Below are positions 36,091 through 48,439 of a stretch of DNA of 56,167 nt, piece after piece (the first letter of the stretch is position 1; each line of letters starts with the position of its first letter). The position numbers and the translations under genes were made by a program. Where the stretch lies: assembly GCA_001632435.1 (NCBI GenBank), contig KV424095.1:1-56167 (forward strand), written 5' to 3'. Below the pieces are notes generated by a model. The model searched no databases and was not told the DNA's origin. It saw only the letters and a program-made list of their open reading frames with translations. The stretch comes from Calocera cornea HHB12733 (lineage: Eukaryota > Basidiomycota > Dacrymycetes > Dacrymycetales > Dacrymycetaceae).

Positions 36091-38022
36091 TCAGCCGCCG
36101 AGCGCTACCCCCGCCGCCAGCAGAGCGCCCACGAGCGCCGCCCGACCCCCCCAGCTAGTCCCTCTGGCTCCTGACGTAGACCCTCCCGTCGGCCCCGCCC
36201 CGGCTCCCGCGGGAGTGGAGCTCTGCCCCGCCTGCACCGTCACCGTGCTCTTCCCGCCTCCCGCGCCCGTTCCCGTTCCCGTCCCCGCCGCCTCCCCGCC
36301 CGCCTCGCCGACTGTTACTGTTACGGAGACCAGGGCAACCCCGGGCCCCGGGACGCTGACGACGCACGCGCCGCTCGCCTGTGTCTGCGGCGGGCAGACC
36401 TGGATGACGGACACGTGGGCGCCTGTGAGGGCCCCGTCGCCCGCTGCGGAGATCGCCTGCCCGGCCCAGGTGATCGGCGGGGAGGTGGTGGACGTGTCCG
36501 GGGCGAGGAGGAGCTTGGTCTGCAGCTCGAGCGAGCCGGACGGCGCGAGCCCCGGGGGCAGCGCATACGAGAGGTTGGACGCGCCGTAGTTGATCAGGAG
36601 CAGCGCTGAGAGCTGCCACCCCCCCGCTGAGGAGTAGAGTGCGTACCCGGCCGTGGCGTCCGAGCTGAGGTTCAGGTCGACGGGCGCGGTGAACACGCCC
36701 GCGCTCCGCGTGGCGTTGGCGCTGCTCTGGTTCCCCCCCAGCGCCTCGGCCACGACGAGCAAAGGCCAGTAGGTCACCCCCGTCGTCCACCCGCTCTCCA
36801 GCGCCTGCGTGACGGCCGAGGCGGAGGACGAGTCGGTGGACACGGCGGTGGTGTTTGGTGGGGAGAAGATGTTGTACGACACGCCCGGCTCGCGCGTGTG
36901 GATGTGCGCGCCGGTGAAGCCCTGCGTTGCTAGCTGGAGAGCGTAGTCGATCGTCCAAAGCGTCGCGGCGAACTGGCTAAGGGTCAGCATACGTCGCTCG
37001 AGGAAGGCGTGTAAAGAGTGCGACGCACCGTATCCGAAATGCCCGGCACGCCCCCACAGCTCGCGGTATTGAACTCGGTCATCCTGACCTCCTTCCCCGC
37101 CGCCCTAGCCAAGCCGACGCCCGGCGCCTGCCACTGCGCGAGCCCGACGACATTACTGTGCAGGAGGTAGTAGTCGAGGCCGAACGCGTACGAGCCGAAG
37201 CAGTTGTTCTGCGGGTAGTGCTGCAGGGTGATCGCCTTCAGCTGGGAGGAGAAGGTGGTGAGGTAGCCGGAAGCGGCGAGCGAGGAGAGGTCCCAGTTGC
37301 AGCAGATTGTCGGGCTGTGACCACGCATACACGACTCGTCAGTCCGGGACTTCTTACTCAGTATATGCGGGAAAAGACGCACCCTCCCAGAATCGGGTAC
37401 TGCAAATCGCCCGTCATGCCCGCGATCTCCTCGCCAAAATCCCCGATATAGTCGTCGACGCTATAATTCGCGAAGCCTGGCCTGTCCCCATGATCGTAGT
37501 ACAAGTCCGGCTCGTTCCCGAGCAGCACGAGGTCGAGGGTGCCTGCGGGGAGGAGGGCGCCCTCGGCCGCTGCTAACGGGGCGTAGGAGGCGGTGTCGTT
37601 CGGGGTTAGGAGGGGGAGGGCGAATGTGTAGCTCAGGTTGAGGTGCGGGGTGATGAGGGCGCCGAGGGTGCTGAAGAGGAGCGGGCCGAAGGAGACGGGC
37701 ACGTTGTTGCTGTTCGCTGCTGGGTCGAGCACCTCCAGGAGCGTCGTCGTCTGGTTCTCGGCGTACACGGACGAGTCCATCGAGTTGCCGCCTATGCGCA
37801 GGCGGAGCGGGGCGCCCAGGCGGGTGTAGACATTCTGCAGATAGGTGAGGAAGGGCGTGGGGATGCTTGCGTTGCCCGGGGTGGGGGGCGGGGGCACGCC
37901 GGGCCCCAGGAGGGAGGAGAGGGAGGAGAGCTCGATGCTGAGGCCGAGGTAGTTGGCGGGGACGGAGGGGAGGGCGGTGCTTGAGGGGTAGAGGGGCAGG
38001 GAGAGGGTGGTCGTTTGGGCTG
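36091..38022 (-). CDS. GH79 glycoside hydrolase (beta-glucuronidase type), GPI-anchored, 5' exon unresolved
   Basis: Supported exons 5' to 3': about 38022-37383, 37314-37029 and 36972-36091. Mature-looking sequence begins AQTTTLSLPLYPSS. GH79 signs: LRIGGNSMDSSVY, the acid/base Glu in LLGNEPDLYYDHG, and the nucleophile Glu in RMTEFNTASCGG, followed by a beta-sandwich C-terminal half. Family members cleave terminal glucuronic acid from arabinogalactan or similar polysaccharides outside the cell. The tail is rich in Ser/Thr/Gly/Ala and ends in a hydrophobic stretch (ALVGALLAAGVALGG), a GPI-anchor signal. About 600 residues are covered. No Met or signal peptide is in frame upstream, and none of the nearby ATGs on this strand gives a convincing first exon, so the 5' end is missing, diverged or truncated. 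Confidence 0.8.
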
Positions 38023-39139
38023 CTGCTTGGGGGGGGGAGCAGATCGGCGACTCGAGGGCCGCGGGGTGGTGGTCGACCGAGAGATGGGGCCGGTCGGGTG
38101 CCGAGCTGCCTAGCGGTGTGCTTCTTCTATCAGAGTGGATGTGCGGCAGATGACGGCTGCGCGGAGGAGTGATGGACTGCCAAGCCCGGCCGGAGCGGCG
38201 CCGAGGATGTCCTGCTGAGACGGGCAGATCCGCTCAGCGCTTGGGCAGCCGGAGTCGCCGCTCAAGGGGCTGGCGGGCGGTGGGCAGGCGGCCTGGCGTG
38301 CTGGGGTTGCGGCGACGAGGGGAGGTCGAGCCCGGCGTAGTGGAGTCGAGCAGGAGGGAAGCAGGCAAGTCGACACCTTGCAGGCAGGAGGGGTAGTGCA
38401 GCGAGTGCGGTGCCCGTACGAGCAGACGACTCCTGCACTCCATCATCCCTCCCGAAAGGCTTCACCGGCCAAGCCTAGCCCCCTGCGCGCTCACTGCCCA
38501 GCGTGTGCTGTGGTGTGAAAATCGAGAGTGCACAGAGGAGGGTTTGAGCCGGAGCCGCCGGGGTTGAGCCCATCGTGCCGCGACAGTGGACGGTGCACGG
38601 GCGGAGGCGGCCCAATCGCGTCACATCCACGCATCAGCGTCCGCTTCATTACGCGTTCGAGGACGGCGCAGGGCGAAAATAAGGAGGGTTCAGAGAAGAG
38701 GGTTGGGTTGCGCTAGTAATGCCGGAATGGGGTAAGGGGTACCCGCTACAGCAGGTCGTGTGCGCCTGGGAGATAACAAGCCTCCCACAACCCTGGCGCT
38801 GTGGGGCGAGGGGGCGGCGTGCCTGGACAGCGGACCGGCCCACGCCCGACAAGGTTCGTGAAACAGCGCTTGCGGACTCTTCCTCTCATGCTCCAGTTTG
38901 TACTAAGCTGGCTATGACCCGCTCTCTGCAATGTCCGTTGTCTGGAGAGCCGGGGAGCCGGAGAGCCGGCAGAGCCCGGGGAGGACGACTCTGCGCGGTG
39001 TCGAGCTGCCAGGTCTACGCGCGGCGGTCGAAGAAGCAGGAGCAGCCTGGAAAGACTCTTCACATGCCCGCAAGGCGTCCTCGGCTGCTCACCAAGTCTG
39101 CTCGCTTCTACATACAAGCCAAGCCCCGACTGCAAGGCA
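38023..39139. other. Gene-poor region between GH79 and repeat copy B
   Basis: Should contain the GH79 promoter and any missing first exon. Only low-complexity, GC-rich shadow frames are seen. Confidence 0.4.
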
Positions 39140-40400
39140 GCGGCGCAAGGAATCCGCACGTGCCCCTGCTTCTCGCAGCACAGCACAGCCCTTCCTTTTT
39201 TCCGCTATATAAACCACTCGTGGGTGGCAGGACCCACGTCCGTTCCTTTCATCTGGACGTCCATCATCCCCCGTCCGCCCCCTCCCTGGTCGCGCATCCG
39301 CGATCCCCGGAGAGTAGCGCGGGTTGGTGGGCTACGGTCTGATGACGCGTGGGCGATACAGGCAGCGCCGGACTTGCCTGCGCCGGGCCTGCGCGGCTCC
39401 ACGCTGTAGCTTGTTGATCGTGCACTGTTTGTATCGCCCTCGCCGTCTCGCTCTCCGTCTCGGCACCTCCCCTTCTTCCGCCCCCCTCCCTTGGCCACTA
39501 CGGAGCGCAGCGCGTACCAGACGTGGGCGGTATGCCTCGTCGTACTCCCCTCCTGCCCTCCCAGGCTCCTGCGAGATTGGTGGTAGGGGTGGTATGTACT
39601 TCCTGATGGCGGTCGTGGCCGTCTGTTTCGTCTGCGCTCCCGTCTTCGCATCCTCCACGGTTATCTCGTCCGCGTCGACCACCCCCTACAGTATGTCGCT
39701 CTTGACAACGACGACGATGCTTGGGTAAAACAAACGGGAGGAGGTGCCCTGCGTCACCAGTGTCCCCGTCTTTCCGCGGATACAGGTTGACACTTATGTG
39801 GCGGCTCACGTTTGTTCGCCCCCGACATCTCGCCCCGGCCTTCCTTCCCTCCCCCTGGCCCCCTCGCTGCTGTCACAGAGCGCGGTGCGAACCAGACTTG
39901 CCCGTCGCCGTCGTACATCCCTCCTTGCCCCTCGCTGTCATGGGTGCAGCGGACTGTACGTCAGGGGGACATGATCAGAGGATCAGATGTCTGTTTCGCC
40001 TGCGCTCTCGTGCTCATGCCTCGGCTTGTGCTTGACGTCGCCCTCTACTTCAACGACTGTACTGTACTACGGAGCCCTGGAGCGGACCGATGCGGGCCGG
40101 GGCAAAACAAACTACTCGCCGCGTCCTTGCGTAAGGTGATCTTCGCAGCTGCTCTCTATGAAGCCCTGTCGCTGTCGAGGCAAGTTGAGTGTTTGTCTCG
40201 CCCTCGCGCTCTCGACTGCCCGACTTCTGGACTGTCCCCTCCCAGCTCTTCTGCGGTGGGGAACGCAGCTGCGTACCAACCCCCCGCTCTTCGCCCTCTT
40301 ACACCCTCACATCCACCTGGTGCCGATTCCGTGGCATTGGGGAGTGTAAGTGTGATGTGAGGTAGTGCCGTTTGTTTCGCCTGCGCTCCCCGCCGTCGCT
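39140..40400 (+). repeat. Dispersed repeat element, copy B, with ~378-bp internal tandem units
   Basis: Plus-strand counterpart of copy A (28660-29725), with clear similarity to about 40210. Inside it three units about 376-383 bp apart share motifs: TTTGTATCGCCCTCG near 39430, TTTGTTCGCCCCCGAC near 39806 and TTTGTCTCGCCCTCG near 40189; TGTTTCGTCTGCGCTCC near 39620, TGTTTCGCCTGCGCTCT near 39990 and TGTTTCGCCTGCGCTCC near 40370; and AAAACAAAC near 39725 and 40102. Open frames here do not give one conserved protein. No transposase, reverse transcriptase or terminal repeats recognised. Confidence 0.65.
39155..39225 (+). promoter_or_regulatory. Conserved promoter-like block of repeat copy B
   Basis: GCACGTGC near 39155 is followed about 45 bp later by CTATATAAACCACTC at 39206. 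Same order and similar spacing as copy A on the other strand. A plausible RNA polymerase II core promoter. Confidence 0.5.
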
Positions 40401-41170
40401 TGTGTCTGCTCTCTGGCGCCTGGGCTGGCAAGCGGTGCTCCATCCTCATTCGGCGGTGTTTCTGTGCCATAGGGTGAGAGCTCCACGGATACCGAGCGAC
40501 GGACAGACGGTCCGCTTGCCTCCCTATCGCCTGGCTCCAGTACTTCCACCTCTTGATGTCCGGTCCTTGTGCCTTGTGTTCAACAAGTACCAACCCGCAG
40601 AGCCGCGGGCCCTCGGCCGGCAAGCTCTGGAAGGGATGCTTGTCCACCCCCTGGTCCATTCGGCACATCCAGCGCTCGCTTCGACGCCGCAACATCCTGT
40701 CAAGCAGCGGCCGACCTCCTTCAATCCTACCCCCTCTGAGTAGAAGTAGGATTTGTGGTAGACAAGTCGGACCTGCTTGCCTGGTGCTGTGTTGGTCGTC
40801 TTGGTCTCTATCTCTGATCTCTCTTGCCGCTTGGACGTTGGACGTTAAGTTATCCAGTCGTACTTCGAGAGCCAGCCCGGAAGCGGGTCCGCGCATTACA
40901 TAGGGGTCTATTGTTGTCTTACGCAGTGTCGCCCTTCGCCAATACAGATTTCGCTCTCGACACTGGGTTTCCCTATTCACTCAACAAACTTCGTGATTAC
41001 ATTCGAAAATCAACATGAACTACAAGTCCGATCAGTCCTTGCTTGCGTTATCATCATCATCAGACATTGTCATGAAAGTGAAATTTCAATGAGAGAAGAG
41101 ATTGAAGAGTCCGACACTCAGGAAGTGCCACCACTGCTGCTGCACCTATTCACTCCGTTGACGACTCTGA
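40401..41170. other. Gene-poor tail of the repeat block
   Basis: No gene supported. May contain further degenerate repeat units and the 3' end of the minus-strand small-protein gene at 41171. Confidence 0.35.
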
Positions 41171-41796
41171 TCAAAAGTGAATCGTGAAGACCCCGGTGAT
41201 ATTGAGGGGCTGGTTGAGATCAGCGGTGAATCCGGTCGCGTTGACCACCGTTGGGCCGGCGGAAACCTGGTTCGCAGGCACCCCATTGACCGCGATATCG
41301 AAGAAGATCTCCTGCCCCTCGGGGTAGAACTGCGGAGCGGCGTTGAAGATCGACACGCTCGTCAGGTTGTCGTTGATGTGGTGCTCGAACGCGACGGGCG
41401 CCGAGTGGATGGTGTAGTCCGTCTCGTTCGCATTGCCGGCATTGACGGTACTCGATACATTGAAGAAGAGCGTCACGGTCGAGAGCGGGTTGTGTGTCCC
41501 GTTGATGGTGTGGTTCCCGCTCGTGTCAGTGTAGTTTGTCGGGTTCAGCGCGACGAACAGGTACCAGGCGGATGCTTCGGGATCGTGGTGCAGCTCGATG
41601 GTGCCATTCTTGGGCTCGGGAGAAAGCTGAGCGCGAGCAGCTGCGAAAACAAGTCGTGTTAGACACGAGGCGGTAAGAAACAGCAGAAGGTCGACGTACC
41701 AAGTGCACTTCCCTGACCACCAGACAAAGGGGTCGCTGCGCAGATCGACGTATGGATCCACGCGAATACCACAGCGAACACGGCAAATCTAGCCAT
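41171..41796 (-). CDS. Small secreted glycoprotein, unknown family (cluster member 1), 188 aa
   Basis: Exons 41796-41700 and 41640-41171 on the minus strand. A signal peptide (MARFAVFAVVFAWIHTSIC) leads to a ~140-residue domain with many N-glycosylation sites (NGT, NYT, NHT, NVS, NET, NLT, NAT, NIT). Family landmarks shared with 42480-43077, 48440-49063 and 49654-50277: (N/D)G(T/N)IEL, an L-x-P-x-x-(Y/W)-x-x-T-x-G motif, (Y/H)(T/L)(I/L)H, and a C-terminal GF-x-ADLN-x-x-(L/V). Alternating polar and hydrophobic positions suggest a beta-sandwich. A TATA-like tatata is at about 41897, around 100 bp upstream. Secreted role unknown; I do not recognise the family. Confidence 0.8.
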
Positions 41797-42479
41797 CTCG
41801 AACAGCGAGACGCACTGCTTGTCGACTAGGGCGTAAAGAGCTTAGCTCGCACAGAGGGCTTGAGAGAAGGGGGATGCCCCATCCGCCGTTGGTCGGGTCC
41901 CGTATATATGGCCCGCCAATGCGGGGTAGCCAAGGTTGCGTTCCTCCGGAATGCGGGAGCCTGAAGGCGTCAAGCGACGCGAGATGGAGGTCATACATGC
42001 GTGCACCGCATTGACAGGGTCTTGGCATGTTTATGTCCATGGCTGAACGGCGTGAGAACGGCGAGGATGAGAACTTGACTGAAGACGACGTCCAACATTG
42101 TACATCGCCATCCCCGGAGGTTTGGCAATCACTGGGTAACTAGTTCGACGAAAAGTGCTTTCTATCTTATCTTGAATCGCCTTGAAGATGGGCAGACAGG
42201 ACGAGGCTGCCAAGAGCATGCAAGTCGAATCTTTTGCGGACTGATGAAATGACGAAAGAGGCGCACAATGTCGGGAGCAATCCCCAGAAGCTCGTCCCTG
42301 AATTTACGTCTTCACCTCGTGACCGCCCATCAAGCGCCCAACCCGCTGATTGGACAATGGGTCCCCAAAAAAATGCATTGTGATCCTGCATCTGAACGCG
42401 CAGATGATCTAAATATAAGCACAGAACTGTAACCGAGAAACCATGGCATCAAAGCGCGAAACTCTTAAGGGTGGGAAGG
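41797..42479. other. Spacer between cluster members 1 and 2
   Basis: Contains the promoter of member 1 (minus strand) with a TATA-like box near 41897. No other gene supported. Confidence 0.5.
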
Positions 42480-43077
42480 CTAGTCAATGATGTCCCCACT
42501 CACCGCCCGAACAACACCAGTGACGTTCAAGTTTTCAGTGAGGCTTGCCTCGAAGTCGTATCCCTCGAGCACCTGTGTGTTCGAGTTGTACTGGCCGGAC
42601 ATGGCCGGCTGGCCATTGATGTCTGTGCTGAAGATGTACAGCTCATGGTCGGGGAAGTACTGCGGCGCGACGTTCACGATTGTGATGTTGGTGAGAGACG
42701 GGAAGATGGGAAGAGGGTCGCTAGCAGAGACGACGTCGGAGTGGATCGTGTAGTAGGTGGTGTTGCCGTCCTCGGGCGTCTCAGAGGTTACGTAGAAGTT
42801 GAGTAGCGCGTAGAGGTCCGAGTCGGCGGAGTAGGCCAGCTCGTGCATGCCGAAGGTGTTGGTGTAGTTGGTCGGGTCCAGCGTGGCAAGTATGGTGTAG
42901 GAGTGCCTAGCTTCGTCGTGAACGAGCTCGATAGTGCCATTTTGGGCTACGATGTCCACTCAGTATCGGGATCGACACCGCACTGTGAAACGTACCGGTC
43001 TGACGCGCCAAGCGCGTAGGGGCAGCCATAGAACCGACGATGAGGAGGACGGAAAAGATGCCGATAGGGCCGAACAT
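42480..43077 (-). CDS. Small secreted protein, unknown family (cluster member 2), 182 aa
   Basis: Exons 43077-42996 and 42946-42480 on the minus strand. A signal peptide (MFGPIGIFSVLLIVGSMAAP) precedes the family domain: NGTIEL, LDPTNYTNTFG, YYTIHS and EGYDFEASL. An alternative acceptor would give a 38-nt intron and four extra residues; I prefer the CGTAG acceptor because the intron is then about 49 nt. N-glycosylation motifs are present but fewer than in member 1. A possible TATAAA lies near 43253 on the minus strand. It is next to and in the same orientation as member 1, consistent with tandem duplication. Confidence 0.78.
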
Positions 43078-43944
43078 GATGGAAAGTGACGAGGTGGGTG
43101 GGTATCGCCGGACGGTGTGGGTAGGGTAGATGCGACGGACGAGCAGAGAAAGGAGAAAGAGGAGAGGAGGTAGTCGAGGAAAGTTGATTTCTTTGGGAGA
43201 GTCTGAAGTGCTGCTTGATGTTCTGAAGAGTCGAAGGAGCATCGTTGCCATGTTTATATGCATCTTTCAAGCCCGAGCTGCCCTTCGCAGAGACGGAGAA
43301 ACTGAAGGCTCCACTCGTCGCCACAGAATGCGCGAACACCAAAGACAAAACCGCGCTCCGATCTTCAACAAGTATATGCCAGCCCACACTGGCTTCCGCA
43401 AAGGGCAGTGTCATGACGCGTTGTACTTGGTTCCCACGAGCAGAAGTGCGCTTGTTTTGGTAGGCGAGAGACAAAGAGCAGCCTGACCAGCCAGGCAGAA
43501 TTTCGCACCCCACAGCGCGTTCAGGGCTGTAATGCATCATAGGAAGAGCAATTGCAATGCGGTACAGCAAGGATAGAGACAAAACAAGACGCCTCTTGTC
43601 TCGCGTCAGGAGGCTGGTCAAAGTCGAGATGGTGGAACGGGGGAGAAACAAGCGGAGCTGGGCGGGACGGAGGCTGTTACTTACTTACTGGGAGCAATTG
43701 AAACTCCGACAGCTCCAACAAGCGTTGTCTCGCTGGAGCTGTGGGAAGCCGCGGCTGGCAGGGGTCGTGTTTTGATCTTCATGTGCAACATGTCCGCTAC
43801 CGCTGGAGATATTGTGAACACATACAGCTCACTGCAGACAGCGGAACACTCTGGGCTATGTACATGTCTGGGTATGAGCAAAATTCATTGTGGGTGGTAT
43901 CGTTATACGCATGCACTGGTGCGCCTCCTTCGCGAGTGCGGCGG
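43078..43944. other. Spacer between cluster member 2 and VPS11
   Basis: Holds the promoter of member 2 and the VPS11 3' end. No gene supported. Confidence 0.45.
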
Positions 43945-46900
43945 CTAAACAGGTGTCTCCTCAACCCTTCCACCGCCCATGACGCCTCGTCCGAACGCAG
44001 CGGCGATCGCGGAGAATCCGTTCTCCTCGACGTCCGCCAGGAAGATGTCGTGTTGGTCTGCCATGCGGGCGTTGTTCCGCCTGATGTCCTTGATGATCCC
44101 ATGTGCTCGGGCGCAGTTTGGGCATTCCGGATCTTGATCGCTGATGCACCTGTAACATGTGCGCGTGAGAGGGGGAATCAAGGTACAGAACTGAGACGTA
44201 CCGCTGGTGATAGCTGTGCTTGCACATGAAGTGTACAGCAGGCAACGTGAGGGGGTGACCGCACGCGGAACAGTTCGTAACGTGGAAGACTCTGGGATGA
44301 CTGGGATCAGAGATCTCCTTGATCTCCTGCTCCTTCTCCTTCGTCTCCTTCCGGTATGACTCGATAAGATGATGGTCCTGCAGATCCAATGAGGAGGGGC
44401 ATAACACGTTAGGACATGGGTACTCACAGCCTCGATCTCGCCTCTTGTCTCCGCAATCCGCTTCATCAACCACATCTTGATAACGCCTACACTGGCGACA
44501 TTATTTCGACTGAGCATCTGCAGCACACCAACAGGGGGGATGATCTTCTCCGACTCGACCGTGTCCAAGATCGATACAAGATCCTGGGTGTGTCGAGACA
44601 GAAGCGCCGGACTGGACGTGAGGAACCTCAGAACGAGGGGGTACAACTGCGGGTTCTCTGGACCGTAAGCCTTGAGGTATTGCACAACCTTGTACGAAGC
44701 GGATCCATCTGTCGTCGGCCCTCCGGATGTTTCTTGGTCCATATAGAACCGTAAGATATCCTCGTACGCATCCATTTTCTCCCAAAGAAGAACCAGGCCC
44801 TCGGTGAAATTTTGAGTTGAACAGACCATAAGCGCATGGGTACGATCATAAGGGAGCGCTTGATCGTTCGACAGGAGTTTGACAGCCTTGGCATGCAATA
44901 CGTTCGCCAAGGGTGAATGCTGCTCTTGCAGCGTGCCAGACTGAGTGAGGTACAGCTCCAAAAGCGTATTCCATACGGCTGTGCAGTCCGCCTCCTCTTC
45001 GTTATCCATGTCGGACAATGACTTGCTTTGTGCAGCAGCACCCACGGTCTGGCCCCATCGGTACAATGCGACCGCTTCCAAGAACCGGACGAACTGCTCC
45101 GGATGATCCACAAAGTGCGCAAAGAATAATCGCGGAGAAGGGCGTTTCTCTTGTGTGATGCTTGTAGTTTGCAAAGCTCCCACAGGGGGCGTATCCGGTC
45201 GCGATGTGGTAGGGGTAGCTGCTGCAGGTTGACGCGCGTGGGTCTCGGCTTGAGAGACTGTGATTGCCGGTGCCGCGACCGAGCCGGCGTTTGTGAATGC
45301 TCTTCCCGTGAGTATCGCACCAGCAGGGTTGTTCGTGATATACGATAAGTACGATCCTCCCGAGCCGGCTTGACCGTTCGTGAGCTCCGGTGATGAGGAT
45401 GGTTGGGCGATATTCGCAGCGCCAGTGCAGAGCTCGATGAGAAGCTGTGTTGTTTCGTCAGGAAGATTGGAAAGCAAGGCCCGGCCATACCGAGCGATAT
45501 TATGCTCAGTCTGTATGATTCGTGAATACTGACGCCCGATGAGGAGACGGGAAAACGTACAGCCTCTGGACCTAATCGACGTAGGTACGCCAGCGCCTCG
45601 CTGTACCGACCGGCATCCTCAATTTGAATGCGAAGGTAATCCTCATGCCGGCCCCATTTCCTGGAAAGGTATGCTGCGTGCTCGTAGTATCCGGCTTGCC
45701 TGCATACACGAATGGCGGTATCCAGATCGAATGGCAGCTCTTCCTTAATCTCTCCTTTCTCGCCGGGCTCCGTCTTCGACGTGACGGAGCTCGCCTTAAT
45801 AAAGGCATCAAGCTTAGCGACATCCTTGAGTTTGGTGTAGGTATTGAGCAGGAGAGTAGTATGATCCGCATTCGCTAGACCACGGCTATGCAGTTCTTGC
45901 AGGTATGTCGTGAGATTGTGGATACGTTGGGCGTCGAGGAACTTGCGGATTACGTAACTCGGTTGTAGATGGCCGATTGTGTGCAAGAACTGATCCATAG
46001 CACCATCGTAGTCGCCTTGCGAATACAAGAAATCGCCTCGACGGCGGTAGATATCGGCGATGCCGTTGTCCGATACACCCAGTGACTGCGCGAGTCGTAT
46101 TGCAAGGGAGTACTCTGAGCGCTGGTACAGCAGATCTAGTTTCGCTGGCGTGGGCTTCTCCTCCAGACGGCACAGCTATATGCCGGAATCAGTATGCATT
46201 GCAATTAAATGCTGCACACGAAGGCGCACCTTGCCATTATTGCACAACACGAACACGCTGCCCCACTCGCATACAACGTCCTTTACGCCACCTTCGAAGT
46301 TGGAAGCGAACGCAATGTACTTGTTTTCGAGATCGAAGATTGTCACCTTGCTAATATCACTCGGCTGACTTTCTGCTTGGGCAGCGAACAGCCGCATGGT
46401 CGCAGAGGCCGCACCGGCGGAGGGGGCAAACGGAGGGGAGACGATGATTAGATAGGAGCGATATGACTGGACGAAGCTTTTTGGTCCTGAAGCACATGAG
46501 TGGGAGTGATAGGTGGAGAAAGCGTCAGAGCGCACCTTCATACGCGTAGCTCGGTTCCCGTCCCTCCGGCCCACACAAATACAGTGCCTCATCCCTGGCT
46601 ACGACCATGTACCGACCCTTCTTATCCATGACTGCACAGCCCAGTCCACACCCGACCTCGTCGACTTCTTGCGGACTTCCTCCACTACCTCTCCCAGTAG
46701 CCGTATACACCAGCACTTTCGCGGTTGTGACGATGAACAGATACATGTTCCCGCGCTCAGTCTTCTCAGACTCCTTGCCCTTCTCCTCGGCCAATGGGGA
46801 GAGTACTGCAGGTTCTCGGAAACCGAGTCCGGTGATAGGTTCTGCTGGTGTACCTTCGTGTATTGTTCGAGCACGCGGGAGCGCAGTGAGGGATGTCGAG

Positions 46901-47574
46901 CCTGAGAACAGAGACTGATCCAAGTTTCGATACAGGAGCACCGTACCATCACCCAGCCCGATAGCCAGGTGGGAAAGTGTGGAGGATAGAGCAATAGTGG
47001 AAACCTGAACGCATGCATCAGCCCTGAACGCGTGGATCACATCAAGACGCATACCGGGAATGGCTTGCTATTGCTCCCAACCTTGATGGAGCGCAGCAAG
47101 ATCGGACCATCTGTCCTCTTGTCTGAATGCACAAGGTCCCATATCTTCAGCACTGGACCCCGAGAGCTTGCTTCCTCCTATGTGATTAGGCTCAGCTCAG
47201 GAACATTTCTTATGCTCGTAGCATCGTACTCACCCCCAGGGTTACCAAAATTCCTCTCTTCTCGACCATGTGGGTCACCCTGCCTGCATCGAAGGCTATC
47301 CAACTCCTCGTGCGCTCAAATTTCCGGTCAACCACATGGATCAGGCCATGCACGTCTGCAACAAGTACTCCCACGCTGGACGAGGCAATAAGGACAATCT
47401 CAGTTGGGAGACGGAAGATCGCGGGAGAGGAGGCGAGGTCCTGCGCGTCCTTGACGGGGTACGAGTCGAAGAACGTGAACTGCCGCGGCTACGGGGAACA
47501 CCTTCAATTACGGGACGGTCCGAAACGCTGTCAAGTAAGGAACATACCGCGAGAGCAGCGCCGGCCGACGCCAT
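43945..47574 (-). CDS. VPS11: Vacuolar protein sorting protein 11 (HOPS/CORVET core), 1069 aa
   Basis: Nine exons, 5' to 3': 47574-47548, 47488-47234, 47177-47055, 47004-46536, 46486-46230, 46175-45561, 45510-44428, 44377-44202 and 44149-43945, closing to 1069 residues (yeast Vps11 is about 1029). An N-terminal beta-propeller (RQFTFFDSYPVKDA start) is followed by alpha-solenoid clathrin-repeat-like sequence with SYVIRKFLDAQRIHNLT and ANADHTTLLLNTYTKLKD, both VPS11 hallmarks. A C-terminal RING-like motif has CSACGHPL, H-x-CKHSYHQRC and CPNC. Vps11 is a central scaffold of HOPS and CORVET, which tether endosomes, vacuoles and autophagosomes before fusion. An upstream in-frame ATG exists at 47649, so the exact N-terminus is not certain. 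Confidence 0.95.
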
Positions 47575-48439
47575 GATGCAAATCTCCCGACTTGAGAGGA
47601 GGTCAATGCGCAGTAAGCAATGCGAGGTGATGCTGTCTGGCAGGAGCATCGCGCATCTTCAGGGTCGCAGTACGGGCACCGCCACCGCGCTTCTCTTCTA
47701 AGAACCACCATCTCGGGAATGCTCCTCGTGGACGATTCACTTTACAACGCATGCACTTCAACACCCACGCAGACCCCCGTATAATAGTCCAAGCATTAGG
47801 CTAGTATACACTACTGCCCACGTGTCGACCTAGGACTCGCTGACGTTCTATCACGACAGGACAATCATATCCATCACGTGACGCAGCGCGTGGTACGTTT
47901 TCACAGCCAAACCCGCTCCACGGGGCGCACTGCCAGCGACTAGAATCGAGGCACTGCTGAGATTGTGCTTGCACCGAGCGAACTTCTTTCGCCGGGTTGA
48001 CTGATGTGTCACGTTCCGGTCAACACGTTCACTGCCTGACGTTCCGCTCGGTCACCCTTGGGCCGATGCATGCCGAAACGAGTCTCTAGGTGCACCAAAC
48101 TCATGTGTAGCTCCTCTCCAATACCGCGCATGTGCTGGGAAGGATCGCACCGGACCGAGGAGATATGCACGGCTAGGTGACTGCAGAGGGCTCTGTCGGG
48201 GAACACGCACTGCTCGGCAATGCCAGGATCCACCTCCTCGCGGACGAGCGGGTTCGTCCGGTCGATGCTCCTCTGTGTATAAGAACGAGCAGCGTCGACA
48301 GGGTTGCTAGTGGCTCCATTCCACTCGGTGACTCCAGTCGACTCAATGATCTAAACGGTGACTCACCTTCGGCGCCGGGCTCCCGCGTCTTAACATCTTC
48401 AGCACTCGCGCGCACTCCCACACCGGAACCTCACTCCTG
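47575..48439. other. Divergent promoter region of VPS11 and cluster member 3
   Basis: Upstream of two genes transcribed away from each other. A TATA-like TATAAG is near 48286, about 154 bp before the ATG of member 3. No gene otherwise. Confidence 0.5.
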
